Source: Marinobacter lipolyticus
GTDB lineage: Bacteria; Pseudomonadota; Gammaproteobacteria; Pseudomonadales; Oleiphilaceae
Direction: 5' to 3'
Assembly (NCBI RefSeq): GCF_018424605.1
Contig: NZ_QTKT01000019.1
Location: forward strand, 1 to 40,850
Length of the DNA stretch: 40,850 bases
The notes under the pieces are model-generated. The model did not search any database, was not told the origin of the DNA, and saw only the letters and a program-made list of their open reading frames with translations. Shown here in pieces: positions 1 through 9,855 of the stretch. Positions within the stretch are counted from its first letter, which is position 1. Every line of letters begins with the position of its first letter. Made by a program: the position numbers and the translations under genes.

Positions 1-127
1 CGATTACATCGAAATGTTCTATAACCCGGTACGCCGGCACGGCAACAACGGAGGACTGTCTCCCGTGGACTTCGAAAAGCAGTATTTTAAGCAGCTGTCA
101 GGCGTCTAGGATATCGGGGGCTTGCCA
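1..127 (+). mobile_element. Right end of an IS3-family insertion sequence (partial)
   Basis: The window opens inside an IS3-family element. The last 36 codons of its transposase end at 109. A short tail follows, and the element probably ends at the CA dinucleotide near 127, because from about 129 the sequence reads in frame as a different protein (DrmC-like). The exact boundary is inferred: I cannot see the left end, the partner inverted repeat or the target duplication. Confidence 0.75.
2..109 (+). CDS. IS3-family transposase OrfB, C-terminal end (partial)
   Basis: The visible 35 residues end a DDE integrase-core transposase of the IS3 OrfB type. The pattern YIEMFYNPVRRHG...GGLSPVDFEKQY is the usual C-terminus of this family: FYN, RRH, LSP, then FE and Y. 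The stop codon TAG is at 107-109. The N-terminus, the companion OrfA and the catalytic residues lie outside the window, so I cannot tell whether the element is intact. It abuts, and has probably truncated, the drmC-like gene that follows in the same orientation. Confidence 0.85.
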   Translation, partial: DYIEMFYNPVRRHGNNGGLSPVDFEKQYFKQLSGV

Positions 128-128
128 C

Positions 129-626
129 ACCGAACTCGTCTGGACTGGCCCGACGACTCCATTTGTATCTGCTCGCAGAACAGAGCAGGCGCTTTTACAG
201 GTTATCAATTCCGCTGAGCACTCTTTGTTCATTACGAGTTTCGTGGCCTACGACGTCTCCACCGTCGTTAAGGCTCTTAATAGCGCGAATGAACGTGGCG
301 TAGGCATATCAATGGTTCTTGAGCTGTCACAGGATCACGGCGGCAGTATTTCGTTTGATGCGATTGGCAGAATGAGAGCGGTTGTTCCCGCCGCCAACCT
401 TTATGCGTGGCATGAAAAATCAGATGCATTTGCCGGCGGACGTGTTCATGCCAAAGTTGCTGTTGCTGATGAAAGAATTTGCTTCATTACCAGCGCCAAC
501 CTAACTGGCCACGCGATGGAAAAGAACATGGAAGCAGGTTTGATCATTGAGGGAGGGCGTATTCCAACAACCCTCAAAAGGCATCTTGAGGCACTCATTA
601 GCACGAATATAGTGAGTGGCCTCTAG
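129..626 (+). pseudogene. drmC: drmC-like phospholipase-D family protein of DISARM, 5'-truncated by the IS element
   Basis: DrmC is the phospholipase-D-like component of DISARM anti-phage systems. The reading frame is open from the IS boundary to 626 and starts with TELVWTGP...RRTEQALLQVI..., an N-terminal block that precedes the first codon usable as a start (TTG, 225). The C-terminal PLD motif is present: H-x-K-x4-D (VHAKVAVAD) followed by FITSANLTGHAMEKNME. About 166 codons remain, whereas the family is usually well over 200 residues, so the N-terminal part is missing. Translation from TTG 225 would give only 133 residues and lose the conserved LVWTGP block, so I call it a pseudogene. Other DISARM genes, if present, lie left of the window. 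DrmC was reported dispensable in the Bacillus DISARM system, so loss here need not mean loss of defence. Confidence 0.7.
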
Positions 627-946
627 TTCCTTGGATCAAAGTATTGAATTATGAATCTGCACTAGAGTGTTCACGAAAGGTTAAAAAATTGACGAGGTAG
701 GGAGCTCGAATCAAAAGCGACAAACGAGTTTTACTCCGTTTTCACGGACGATTCGAAGATAGTGTTGGACTTACCCGGGTCCAGAGCCAAAATTGCGGGA
801 CTTCCGCTTATAAGTTACTGATTCTGAGAGGGTGAAAGTGGGAGGCAAAGCGAGCGGCCAAAACTCCCGACGTAAGTCACCATAATGTGGCCGTTCCGGC
901 CAATTTATGGTGGCATGACCATGAGGTTCTATGGCATTGCAGTAGA
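627..946. other. 320-bp non-coding stretch between the drmC remnant and the tRNA 3' end
   Basis: I find no convincing gene here. The stretch contains a short inverted repeat GGCCGttcCGGCC near 889-901 and phrases such as TGGCCGGAA and ACGTCGGGA (minus strand) that recall the subterminal repeats of some IS21-family elements. This resemblance is weak. The segment lies between accessory DNA and a tRNA 3' end, where the end of an integrated element would be expected. Confidence 0.35.
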
Positions 947-1023
<77 letters not shown>

Positions 1024-1063
1024 TATTCAGCGAACGCTGTTCTGAAAGGTGTTTCCGGCGAGG

Positions 1064-1109
1064 GGAAACAAAGCGGGCGCCATTATACCGGTGAGGTGTG
1101 GCGCCCGCT
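1064..1109 (-). terminator. rpoD terminator hairpin with the tRNA promoter -10 box in its loop
   Basis: A perfect 10-bp stem, AGCGGGCGCC (1072-1081) with GGCGCCCGCT (1100-1109), encloses an 18-nt loop and is followed on the minus strand by TTTGTTT. It begins 17 nt after the rpoD stop codon. The loop carries TATAAT (see the next entry), so the same bases may serve as terminator and promoter. Confidence 0.7.
1082..1087 (-). promoter_or_regulatory. Consensus -10 box of a probable promoter for tRNA-Ile2
   Basis: TATAAT on the minus strand lies about 59 nt before the 5' end of the tRNA. It is followed by the GC-rich discriminator GGCGCCCGC, typical of stringently controlled stable-RNA promoters. 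No good -35 box is visible at 16-18 bp, so strength is uncertain. Confidence 0.5.
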
Positions 1110-1125
1110 ACTGTTGCGGTGTGTC

Positions 1126-2970
<1,845 letters not shown>

Positions 2971-3016
2971 AGACACCCTGTGAACTCGCTGGTAAACGGA
3001 AAAAAGTTAAACAGCC

Positions 3017-3046
3017 ATTATAGCTGTCGCTCGGTTGCTCTGCCAC
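3017..3046 (-). promoter_or_regulatory. Sigma-70 promoter upstream of rpoD
   Basis: On the minus strand a consensus TATAAT (3017-3022) lies 18 bp after GTGGCA (3041-3046). It sits in the dnaG-rpoD gap, about 47 nt before the rpoD start, and would let rpoD be transcribed independently of rpsU and dnaG. Confidence 0.6.
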
Positions 3047-3124
3047 CGGATGGTTAGATGGTGATCAACGCTTCAAGTTTCAAGTGCAATACCGGATAAG
3101 CCCTGTATTTTCCGGTTATTCCGG

Positions 3125-3141
3125 GCGGCGCTGACCGCCGC
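3125..3141 (-). other. GC-rich hairpin immediately after dnaG
   Basis: GCGGCG (3125-3130) pairs with CGCCGC (3136-3141) around a 5-nt loop, directly after the dnaG stop codon. There is no T-run, so it is more likely a processing or mRNA-end-stabilising structure than a terminator. Differential mRNA processing between dnaG and rpoD is known in E. coli. Confidence 0.4.
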
Positions 3142-4878
3142 TCAATCCTCTGGGCCCCCGCTCAGGGCTTTCAGTTCCTGGCGTTCTTCCGGGCTCAGGT
3201 CGGCAAGGCTGCGCTTCGACGCCAGCAGCGCGGAGAGCCGCTGTTTCCGGGCCGCTTCCTGGTTCGGGGTCAGCAGTTCCCGGGCGCCGGCAAGGGTCTT
3301 TTCCCGCGACGGTATGTGTTCAATGCCATCGAACAGGTTGTAAAAGCGGTCCCTCGACGGCTTGTCTGTGGCCAGAGTGCGCACCAAAGTGCGTCTGTCA
3401 CCGATGCCGCGATCCAGTATCCATTCCGCGAAGCCCCGGGCCAGCCGGAACTGCCGGGATTGGCGCGCCAGTTCCACCACATCGCTTGCCATGTCTGGCG
3501 CTTCCACGAGGGCCAGGCACAGCGTGCTGTCCTTGCTGAGCCGCACGTCGATGCGTTCTTCCTGAACCCGATCGCGGCGGTCACCAAACCGCTTCTGGCC
3601 GGGCTGGGGGCGGCGGTTCTGCCAATCCTGCCTTCCGCCACACAAGCGCAGCATTTCATGCCACATGGCATCCCGCAGGGTGCTTCTGGGCATCTTGTTC
3701 AGCAGCGGTTCCACCCGGGCTCTGAGCTCGCCCCGGTTTTCCGGTAACTGCAGGTCCAGCCCTTCACTCTGCCGGTCAAACAGGAAGCGTGACAGCGGCG
3801 TGGCGCCTTCAATGCGCTTGCGGAACGCTTCCGGGCCTTCCTTGCGCACCAGCGTGTCCGGGTCCTCGCCGTCCGGCAGCATCAGGAACTGCAGGTGCAG
3901 GCCATCGGCCATCAGCTCCAGTGCGTTCTCCATGGCGCGGTCGGCGGCACGAAAACCGGCCTGGTCGCCATCAAAGCAGAACACGATGTGCCTGACCTGT
4001 CGGAGCAGGGCGCTCAGGCTGTCCTGATTCGTTGCGGTGCCAAGGGTGGCCACCGCAAAGTGGATGTCGTGCTGTGCCAGCGCAATGACATCCATGTAGC
4101 CTTCCACCACCAGCAGCTTATCCAGCTGGCGGATGGCCTGTTTGGCTTCGTACAGGCCGTAAATCTCGCGGCTCTTGTGAAATACATCTGACTCCGGCGA
4201 GTTGATGTATTTGGCCTTGTCATCACCGAGGGTGCGTCCCCCGAAGGCGATGGTCTTGCCGCGGCTGTTGCGGATGGGGAACATCACCCGATTGCGAAAC
4301 AGGTCCCGTGGGCGGCCGTACTTGTCGGAGACCGTGCCAGTCTCAATCAAAGGACCCTGGAGGTCCTTGTTGCTGGCATCAAACAGGGCGGTACCGGTGC
4401 CGGGCGCGAAGCCAAGCTGGTAGAGCTGGATGACGTGATCGTCCAGCCCGCGTTGTTTGAGGTAGTCCCTTGCCAGCTCGCCCTGTGCGCCGCGCAACGC
4501 CGACTGGTAGAAGCGACTGGCGAAGTCCAGCGCGTCGGTCAGTGTGCGGGCCTGCTGGATTTCCTGGCGGGCACTCTGATCGTAAGGCACTTCCAGGCCG
4601 GCGCGCCGGGCCAGTTCTTCGACGGCATCGGTAAATCCTAACCCTTCAAACTCCCGCACAAAACTGATGGCGTCGCCATGGGCGCCACAGCCAAAGCAGT
4701 GGTAAAAGCCCTTGTCGGGCCGAACGTTGAAGGACGGTGTCTTCTCATCATGAAACGGGCAGCAGGCCTTGTAGTTGGCCCCGGCTTTTTTCAGCGTAAT
4801 GCGTGATCCGATAAGCTCCGCCAGATCAATCCGGTCCAGCAGATCTTCAACAAAGCGTTGCGGGATCAATCCGCTCAT
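3142..4878 (-). CDS. dnaG: DNA primase
   Basis: DnaG makes the RNA primers for replication and works with the replicative helicase. The 578-residue protein shows the N-terminal CHC2 zinc-binding domain (residues about 40-64: C-C-P-F-H ... YHCFGCGAHGD), the catalytic TOPRIM domain around residues 255-340 (VVEGYMDVIAL with the catalytic Glu; FCFDGDQAGFRAADRA with the metal-binding DGD), and a C-terminal helical region for DnaB contact. The length matches E. coli DnaG (581). ATG 4878 has GGAG about 6 nt upstream. It lies between rpsU and rpoD, the conserved macromolecular-synthesis order, with a hairpin in the 155-bp gap after rpsU that probably lowers dnaG expression relative to rpsU. Confidence 0.97.
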   Translation of the reverse strand: MSGLIPQRFVEDLLDRIDLAELIGSRITLKKAGANYKACCPFHDEKTPSFNVRPDKGFYHCFGCGAHGDAISFVREFEGLGFTDAVEELARRAGLEVPYDQSARQEIQQARTLTDALDFASRFYQSALRGAQGELARDYLKQRGLDDHVIQLYQLGFAPGTGTALFDASNKDLQGPLIETGTVSDKYGRPRDLFRNRVMFPIRNSRGKTIAFGGRTLGDDKAKYINSPESDVFHKSREIYGLYEAKQAIRQLDKLLVVEGYMDVIALAQHDIHFAVATLGTATNQDSLSALLRQVRHIVFCFDGDQAGFRAADRAMENALELMADGLHLQFLMLPDGEDPDTLVRKEGPEAFRKRIEGATPLSRFLFDRQSEGLDLQLPENRGELRARVEPLLNKMPRSTLRDAMWHEMLRLCGGRQDWQNRRPQPGQKRFGDRRDRVQEERIDVRLSKDSTLCLALVEAPDMASDVVELARQSRQFRLARGFAEWILDRGIGDRRTLVRTLATDKPSRDRFYNLFDGIEHIPSREKTLAGARELLTPNQEAARKQRLSALLASKRSLADLSPEERQELKALSGGPED

Positions 4879-4926
4879 GATGACTCCGGTTACGCAAAGG
4901 GTGCCGGCTTAGCGAAGCCAATAGCC

Positions 4927-4962
4927 AAAAATGCCGCCGAAGCCAGGCCTCGGCGGCATTTT
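4927..4962 (-). terminator. Intrinsic terminator/attenuator between rpsU and dnaG
   Basis: A perfect 13-bp stem, AAAATGCCGCCGA (4928-4940) with TCGGCGGCATTTT (4950-4962), has a 9-nt loop and a T-run on the minus strand. It lies 70 bp after rpsU and about 50 bp before dnaG. A partial terminator at this position is known in E. coli and explains high S21 but low primase output. Confidence 0.85.
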
Positions 4963-5033
4963 GGAATCGCTCTGTGCAGCCTGCGGCTGAACAGGCGATC
5001 AATGGTTTGCAGTCAAGCGGCGTCAGCTAAAGC

Positions 5034-5249
5034 TTAGTACAGACGCTCGAACTTGCGCTGTTCCCGCTGAAGCTTCTTGAGATGACGCTTAACGGCAGCG
5101 GCTGCCTTACGCTTGCGTACAGCTGTCGGCTTCTCGTAGTGCTCACGGCGACGTACTTCCGACAGTACACCTGCTTTCTCGCAGGAACGCTTGAAGCGAC
5201 GCAGGGCTACGTCAAACGGTTCATTCTCTTTCACTTTAACAGCTGGCAT
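5034..5249 (-). CDS. rpsU: 30S ribosomal protein S21
   Basis: S21 is a small basic protein of the 30S subunit platform that helps initiation. The 71-residue product starts [21 protein letters not shown] and ends in a Lys/Arg-rich tail finishing with FERLY, the standard gammaproteobacterial form. The frame is open another 20 codons upstream, but ATG 5249 gives the family N-terminus and has AGGTAGGTGA before it, so I reject the longer start. It is the first gene of rpsU-dnaG-rpoD and is divergent from tsaD, as in Pseudomonas and E. coli. Confidence 0.98.
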   Translation of the reverse strand: MPAVKVKENEPFDVALRRFKRSCEKAGVLSEVRRREHYEKPTAVRKRKAAAAVKRHLKKLQREQRKFERLY

Positions 5250-5369
5250 TCGAAAATCACCTACCTGATGTATTCGGTTTCTGTTGTGTCTGATCGACTC
5301 GTGCGTCAAATCGACTCGATACCTGGTCAGATTGGCTAAAACTCGACCAGTGCATATTTAAGGGCGGCA

Positions 5370-5399
5370 ATGATAGCCCCTGCTTCGGGGTAAGGTCAA
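5370..5399 (-). promoter_or_regulatory. Strong sigma-70 promoter for rpsU-dnaG-rpoD
   Basis: On the minus strand TTGACC (5394-5399) and TATCAT (5370-5375) are 18 bp apart. The predicted start near 5363 gives a leader of about 115 nt before rpsU. A small inverted repeat, CCCCgaagcaGGGG, fills most of the spacer. Confidence 0.75.
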
Positions 5400-5415
5400 T
5401 GTTTGTTCGATGAAA

Positions 5416-5446
5416 CTGCCAGCGCGTTTCGGCTTTCTGCTAAAAT
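5416..5446 (+). promoter_or_regulatory. Possible tsaD promoter
   Basis: TAAAAT at 5441-5446 lies 43 nt before the tsaD ATG. The best -35 candidate, CTGCCA (5416-5421), is 19 bp away and weak. It is divergent from the rpsU promoter. Confidence 0.35.
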
Positions 5447-5488
5447 AGCTCGCCTGACCATTCATGCCACCCGTTGTGATCCTTGTTT

Positions 5489-6553
5489 ATGCTGATTCTC
5501 GGAATTGAAACGTCCTGCGATGAAACCGGCGTTGCCCTCTATGACAGCGAGCGGGGCCTGCTGGCCCATGCCCTGTTCAGTCAAATCGACATGCATGCCG
5601 ACTACGGCGGCGTGGTGCCGGAGCTGGCCTCCCGAGACCACGTGCGCAAGCTGCTGCCGTTGTGTGATCAGGTGCTGGCAGAGGCCGGCTGTACCCGCGC
5701 GGATATAGACGGCATTGCCTACACGGCCGGACCGGGGCTGGTGGGTGCGTTGATGGTGGGCGGTTCCGTGGCTCATGCCCTGGGCCTGGCGCTGGATGTG
5801 CCGGTGCTTGGGGTCCATCACATGGAAGGTCACCTGCTGGCGCCGATGCTGGAGCCCGAACCGCCGGCCTTTCCCTTTGTCGCCCTGCTGGTCTCCGGCG
5901 GGCATACGCAACTGGTGCGTGTTGACGGTATCGGTGAATACGAGCTGCTGGGGGAGTCGGTGGACGACGCCGCCGGCGAGGCGTTCGATAAGACCGCCAA
6001 GATGCTGGGGCTGGACTATCCCGGCGGACCGCGTGTCGCTGCACTGGCAGAGCAGGGTGCCGCGGGCCGATACCGTTTTCCGCGGCCGATGACAGATCGC
6101 CCGGGGCTGGATTTCAGTTTCAGCGGGTTGAAAACCTTCACTCTGAATACGGTCACCGCGGCGGTCGACGCAGGAGAATTGAACGATCAGACCCGCGCTG
6201 ACATTGCCCTGGCGTTCGAGGCGGCGGTGGTAGACACCCTGACCATCAAATGCCGCAGGGCGTTGGAGCAGACTGGCTGCAAGCGGCTGGTGATTGCCGG
6301 CGGTGTCAGCGCCAACAAGCGGCTGCGGGCCGGGCTGGAGAAAATGACAGCAAAGCTGCAGGCGGGGGTGTTTTATGCACGCCCGGAGTTCTGCACCGAC
6401 AACGGTGCGATGATTGCGTATGCCGGTTGTCAGCGCTTGCAGGCGGGCCAGCGGGATGGTGATCGCATTGTCGCGGTGCCGCGCTGGCCGATGAATACCC
6501 TGCCGCCGCTGTCGCGCGCCTGCTCGAACGGGCTGGTGGACCAGACCTTCTAG
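5489..6553 (+). CDS. tsaD: tRNA N6-adenosine threonylcarbamoyltransferase TsaD
   Basis: TsaD transfers threonylcarbamoyl to A37 of ANN-decoding tRNAs, working with TsaB, TsaE and TsaC. The 354-residue protein begins [14 protein letters not shown], the ATPase-fold (ASKHA) start of the Kae1/Gcp family. It has the metal-binding [10 protein letters not shown] motif near residues 110-120, the VSGGHTQL phosphate loop and a late [12 protein letters not shown] block. I chose ATG 5489 over TTG two codons earlier because it gives the family N-terminus; no strong ribosome binding site precedes either. It is divergent from rpsU. Its 3' end overlaps convergent plsY by 4 bp: one CTAG (6550-6553) supplies both TAG stop codons. 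Confidence 0.97.
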   Translation: MLILGIETSCDETGVALYDSERGLLAHALFSQIDMHADYGGVVPELASRDHVRKLLPLCDQVLAEAGCTRADIDGIAYTAGPGLVGALMVGGSVAHALGLALDVPVLGVHHMEGHLLAPMLEPEPPAFPFVALLVSGGHTQLVRVDGIGEYELLGESVDDAAGEAFDKTAKMLGLDYPGGPRVAALAEQGAAGRYRFPRPMTDRPGLDFSFSGLKTFTLNTVTAAVDAGELNDQTRADIALAFEAAVVDTLTIKCRRALEQTGCKRLVIAGGVSANKRLRAGLEKMTAKLQAGVFYARPEFCTDNGAMIAYAGCQRLQAGQRDGDRIVAVPRWPMNTLPPLSRACSNGLVDQTF

Positions 6554-7134
6554 AATCGTGCCTCACGCCCCTGGGCAAGGCGAATCAGGTTGTTGCGGTG
6601 ACGAACCACAATCAGAATCGCCAGTAGCCCGAACAATGGCAGGGTTGCAGGCTCAATCACCGCGCTGATGACTGGCCCGGCCACGATGGCAATGATTGAG
6701 GCCAGCGCTGAAATGCGCCAGCGCCACATGATGGCCAGCCAGATCGCCGCCAGCAGAAGGGTGGTTGCGGGGGCCAGTGCCAGCCCGCACCCCAGTGCTG
6801 TGGCAACGCCCTTGCCGCCTTTGAAGCGGTAGAACATGGGGATCATGTGGCCGGTAACCGCGCACAGCGCTACCATGGCCTGGGCCAGAATCGACAGGCC
6901 GGCGTTGTGGGCCAGCCAGACCGGAACAAAGCCTTTGGCGGCATCCAGTACCAGTGTCAGAGCCGCCGGAATCCAGCCGCCGTTGCGATAAACATTGGTG
7001 GCGCCCGGGTTGCCCGAGCCCATCGCCCGCGGGTCGGGCAGCTTCCACAGCCTGCAGATTTCCAGCGCAAACAGCACTGAGCCGGCGGTATAGGCCAAGG
7101 CGCATAGCAGTACGGTCAGTAACGGGTCGCTCAT
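6550..7134 (-). CDS. plsY: Glycerol-3-phosphate acyltransferase PlsY
   Basis: PlsY is an inner-membrane enzyme that acylates glycerol-3-phosphate with acyl-phosphate to make lysophosphatidate. The 194-residue product has about five hydrophobic segments and the family signature motifs [12 protein letters not shown] (residues about 38-49) and [12 protein letters not shown] (about 102-113), plus the late [12 protein letters not shown] 7134 is chosen; a TTG five codons upstream is possible but less likely. It converges with tsaD (4-bp overlap) and is divergent from folB across a 154-bp gap. Confidence 0.95.
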   Translation of the reverse strand: MSDPLLTVLLCALAYTAGSVLFALEICRLWKLPDPRAMGSGNPGATNVYRNGGWIPAALTLVLDAAKGFVPVWLAHNAGLSILAQAMVALCAVTGHMIPMFYRFKGGKGVATALGCGLALAPATTLLLAAIWLAIMWRWRISALASIIAIVAGPVISAVIEPATLPLFGLLAILIVVRHRNNLIRLAQGREARF

Positions 7135-7288
7135 CAGATTCACTGGCAATTGGCCTGGGGCAAAGACGTGTCCGGGTCATTTGTGAGAAAATGCCGGCCC
7201 TCAATCGTGTCAGGCCGTGGTTCACACAGTATCCCTAGCCTGTACGTTATTCAATCAGCAAAGAGTGTAACCCGGGAGAAATAAGCCG

Positions 7289-7645
7289 GTGACAGACAGC
7301 GTTCTGATCGAAGGCCTGGCCGTTGAAGCGGTCATCGGCGTGTACGACTGGGAGCGGGAAGTAACCCAGCGGTTGTTGGTGGATCTGGAGATGGCCTGGG
7401 ACAACCGGGCGCCGGGTGCCACGGATGATGTGGCGGATGCTCTGGATTATGCCGCGGTGAGTGAGCGGGTAACCCAGTGGCTGCGCCAGGCGCAGCCAGC
7501 GCTGCTGGAAACGGCGGCCGAAGGTCTTGCCGGGGTCATTCGCCAGGAGTTCGGCGTCGGCTGGCTGCGGCTGACCCTGCGCAAGCCGGGTGCCGTGCCG
7601 GCTGCCCGGTCCGTGGGTGTGCGTATTGAGCGGGGGCAGGCGTGA
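7289..7645 (+). CDS. folB: Dihydroneopterin aldolase
   Basis: FolB converts 7,8-dihydroneopterin to 6-hydroxymethyl-dihydropterin and glycolaldehyde in folate synthesis. The 118-residue protein is full length. It has the typical start DSVLIEGLAVEAVIGVYDWERE, including the Y-D/W-E-R active-site region, then LDYAAVSERV and ETAAEGLA in the substrate-binding region, and LRKPGAV near the end. GTG 7289 is preceded by CGGGAG about 10 nt upstream. Its stop codon overlaps the start of the folK-like gene (GTGATGA), so the two are probably translationally coupled and act in consecutive pathway steps. Confidence 0.95.
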   Translation: MTDSVLIEGLAVEAVIGVYDWEREVTQRLLVDLEMAWDNRAPGATDDVADALDYAAVSERVTQWLRQAQPALLETAAEGLAGVIRQEFGVGWLRLTLRKPGAVPAARSVGVRIERGQA

Positions 7646-8166
7646 TGACGGCCATGGCACGGGTGTACATCAGCATTGGCAGCAACATTGACCGTCACCG
7701 GTACATCACCTCAGCGCTGGATGCGCTGGCCGACTGGTTCGGCGATCTGATCATCTCCCCGGTCTTTGAGAGCGAGGCGGTGGGCTTTGACGGTTCGCCG
7801 TTTTACAACCTCGTCGTGGGCGTCGACAGTCCATGGCAGGTTGGTGAACTGTCGCGGCGGTTCAAACAGCTGGAAGCGGAGAATGGCCGCCGCCGGGAAG
7901 CGCCCAAATTCAGCGCGCGTACGTTGGATCTGGATATCCTGACGTACAACGATGCCGTGGGTGAAGTGGACGGAGTGGCCCTGCCGCGGGCGGAAATCCT
8001 CAAGAATGCCTTTGTACTCTGGCCGCTGGCCGAGGCGGCACCGGACGCCCTGCATCCGGTTTGCGGCAAAAGCTATCGCCAGTTATGGCAGGAATACACC
8101 AGCGACCAGAAGCTCTGGCCGGTGGATTTCATCTGGCGGGGGCAGCTCATTTCACGGGCGCTTTGA
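7645..8166 (+). CDS. Divergent HPPK paralogue (FolK-like), coupled to folB
   Basis: The protein belongs to the 6-hydroxymethyl-7,8-dihydropterin pyrophosphokinase family. Its 173 residues keep the IGSN start, the FYN block, the ENGRRRE region and RTLDLDIL with the two metal-binding Asp. It departs from the canonical enzyme where [10 protein letters not shown] is expected (KFSARTLDLD, so Trp becomes Phe) and where the conserved VPH-P motif is expected (LPRAEI, so the active-site His becomes Arg). The second copy at 11611-12126 has the canonical residues. A folB-adjacent second folK also occurs in Pseudomonas (near PA0583). I prefer ATG 7645, which overlaps the folB TGA; GTG 7642 is the alternative. 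Its last 15 bp overlap the 3' end of convergent pgi. The activity may be altered or lost. Confidence 0.8.
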   Translation: MTAMARVYISIGSNIDRHRYITSALDALADWFGDLIISPVFESEAVGFDGSPFYNLVVGVDSPWQVGELSRRFKQLEAENGRRREAPKFSARTLDLDILTYNDAVGEVDGVALPRAEILKNAFVLWPLAEAAPDALHPVCGKSYRQLWQEYTSDQKLWPVDFIWRGQLISRAL

Positions 8167-9810
8167 CCGGAACAGGCCGATGAGGTGTTCGGTGGAGGCG
8201 TCCGCTTGCGACCGCTCCGGGTTGTTCCCCAGTATCTGGTCCAGAATCTCTTTGCCCATCTGCTTGCCCAGTTCCACGCCCCACTGATCAAAGGAATCCA
8301 CGTCCCAGATCACACCCTGTACAAACGTGCGGTGCTCGTAAAGGGCGATCAGTGCGCCCAGAGTGTGCGGCGTGAGTTTGTCCATCACCAGGGTATTGCT
8401 CGGCTTGTTGCCGGGAATCACCTTATGGGGCGCCAGCTCAGCCGCTTCCCCGGCGGACATGCCTTCGGCGGCCAGTTCCTCAAGTGCCTCGGCCTCTGTC
8501 TTGCCGGCCATCAGCGCGCGGGTCTGGCTCAGGCAGTTGGCGAACAGGGACGCGTGGTGCTCGCCCACCGGATTGTGGCTTCGCAGCGGGATAATGAAGT
8601 CGGCGGGAATCAGTCGGGTCCCCTGATGAAGCAGCTGGTGGTAGGCGTGCTGGCCATTGGCGCCCACGCCGCCCCAGATCACCGGCCCGGTCTGGTAGCT
8701 GATGGTCCGGCCGTCGCGGGTCACGCATTTGCCGTTGCTCTCCATGTCCAGCTGCTGGAGGTGCGAGGGCAGGCTTTCCAGGTAATGGTCATAGGGCAGA
8801 ATGGCGTGCGTGTCCGCGCCCCAGAAATTGCTGTACCACACGCCCAGCATCGCCATCAGTACCGGCAGGTTGCGTTCCAGCGGGGTATGTCGGAAATGCA
8901 GATCCATGTCGTGCGCGCCGGCAAGCAGGGCGCGGAATTGATCCATGCCCACCAGCAGCGCGATGGGGAGGCCAATCGCGGACCACAGTGAATAGCGCCC
9001 ACCGACCCAGTCCCACATGGGAAATACATTTTCGGTACGGATACCAAACCGGCCGGCCTCTGACGCGTTGGCCGTCACGGCGACGAAGTGCCCGGCAATG
9101 TCGCGCTCTGCGCCGCCATTGGCGAGAAACCAGTCCCTGGCAACGCGGCTGTTCTCCAGTGTTTCCTGAGTGCGGAAGGATTTCGATTGCACCAGGAACA
9201 GGGTGGTCTCGGGGTTCACCCGGTTGAGTACCTCGGTAATGTCCGAACCGTCAATGTTGGCAACAAAGTGCCCCCTGAGCTGCCCATGGTGATAGGGCAG
9301 GAGGGCTTCGCTCACCAGTCTCGGTCCCAGGTAGGATCCGCCGATACCGATGCTCACCACGTCGGTGAAGCGCTTGCCGGTGAATCCGCTGCGATGGCCG
9401 GTGATCACGTCCCGGGTGAAGGTATCCATTCGGGCCAGCGTCTGTTGGACTTCCGGCATTACGTCGCGGCCGTCTACTAATACCGGGTCCGCACCGGTAT
9501 TTCTCAGCGCCGTATGCAGGGCCGGGCGCTTCTCGGTCTCGTTGACCGGCTCGCCGAGGAACATGGCCTCAGTGCGGCCCGGAAGATCACAGGCGCGGGC
9601 CAGGGCCATCAGCGCCGACAGTACCTCGTCAGTAATACGGTTCTTGGAGAAGTCCAGGGAGAGCCCTGCGCCTTCGGCGAAGAACCGCTGTGCGCGGTCC
9701 GGGTCCTGCCCGAACAAATCTCGCATGTGGCAGGTTGCCAGACTTCGCTGGAGTTCGGTCAGAGCCTGCCACTGTGGGCGTGACGTCAGGGGAGCAGGGG
9801 CCGGAGCCAT
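8152..9810 (-). CDS. pgi: Glucose-6-phosphate isomerase
   Basis: Pgi interconverts glucose-6-phosphate and fructose-6-phosphate. The 552-residue protein is the standard length for the bacterial/eukaryotic PGI family. Visible blocks are DFSKNRITDEVL near residue 55, the sugar-phosphate loop SIGIGGSYLGPRLV near residue 150, SKSFRTQETLEN, WDWVGGRYSLWSAIG, and a C-terminal SFDQWGVELGKQ. I chose ATG 9810, which has AAAGGA about 7 nt before it, over an in-frame ATG nine codons upstream. It is the last gene of pcnB-folK-panB-panC-pgi, 45 bp after panC, and overlaps the folK paralogue tail to tail by 15 bp. Confidence 0.97.
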   Translation of the reverse strand: MAPAPAPLTSRPQWQALTELQRSLATCHMRDLFGQDPDRAQRFFAEGAGLSLDFSKNRITDEVLSALMALARACDLPGRTEAMFLGEPVNETEKRPALHTALRNTGADPVLVDGRDVMPEVQQTLARMDTFTRDVITGHRSGFTGKRFTDVVSIGIGGSYLGPRLVSEALLPYHHGQLRGHFVANIDGSDITEVLNRVNPETTLFLVQSKSFRTQETLENSRVARDWFLANGGAERDIAGHFVAVTANASEAGRFGIRTENVFPMWDWVGGRYSLWSAIGLPIALLVGMDQFRALLAGAHDMDLHFRHTPLERNLPVLMAMLGVWYSNFWGADTHAILPYDHYLESLPSHLQQLDMESNGKCVTRDGRTISYQTGPVIWGGVGANGQHAYHQLLHQGTRLIPADFIIPLRSHNPVGEHHASLFANCLSQTRALMAGKTEAEALEELAAEGMSAGEAAELAPHKVIPGNKPSNTLVMDKLTPHTLGALIALYEHRTFVQGVIWDVDSFDQWGVELGKQMGKEILDQILGNNPERSQADASTEHLIGLFRSKRP

Positions 9811-9855
9811 GGTCGAGTCCTTTCGTTCAGTGTTCACCAGCGCCGGACCCTTGTA

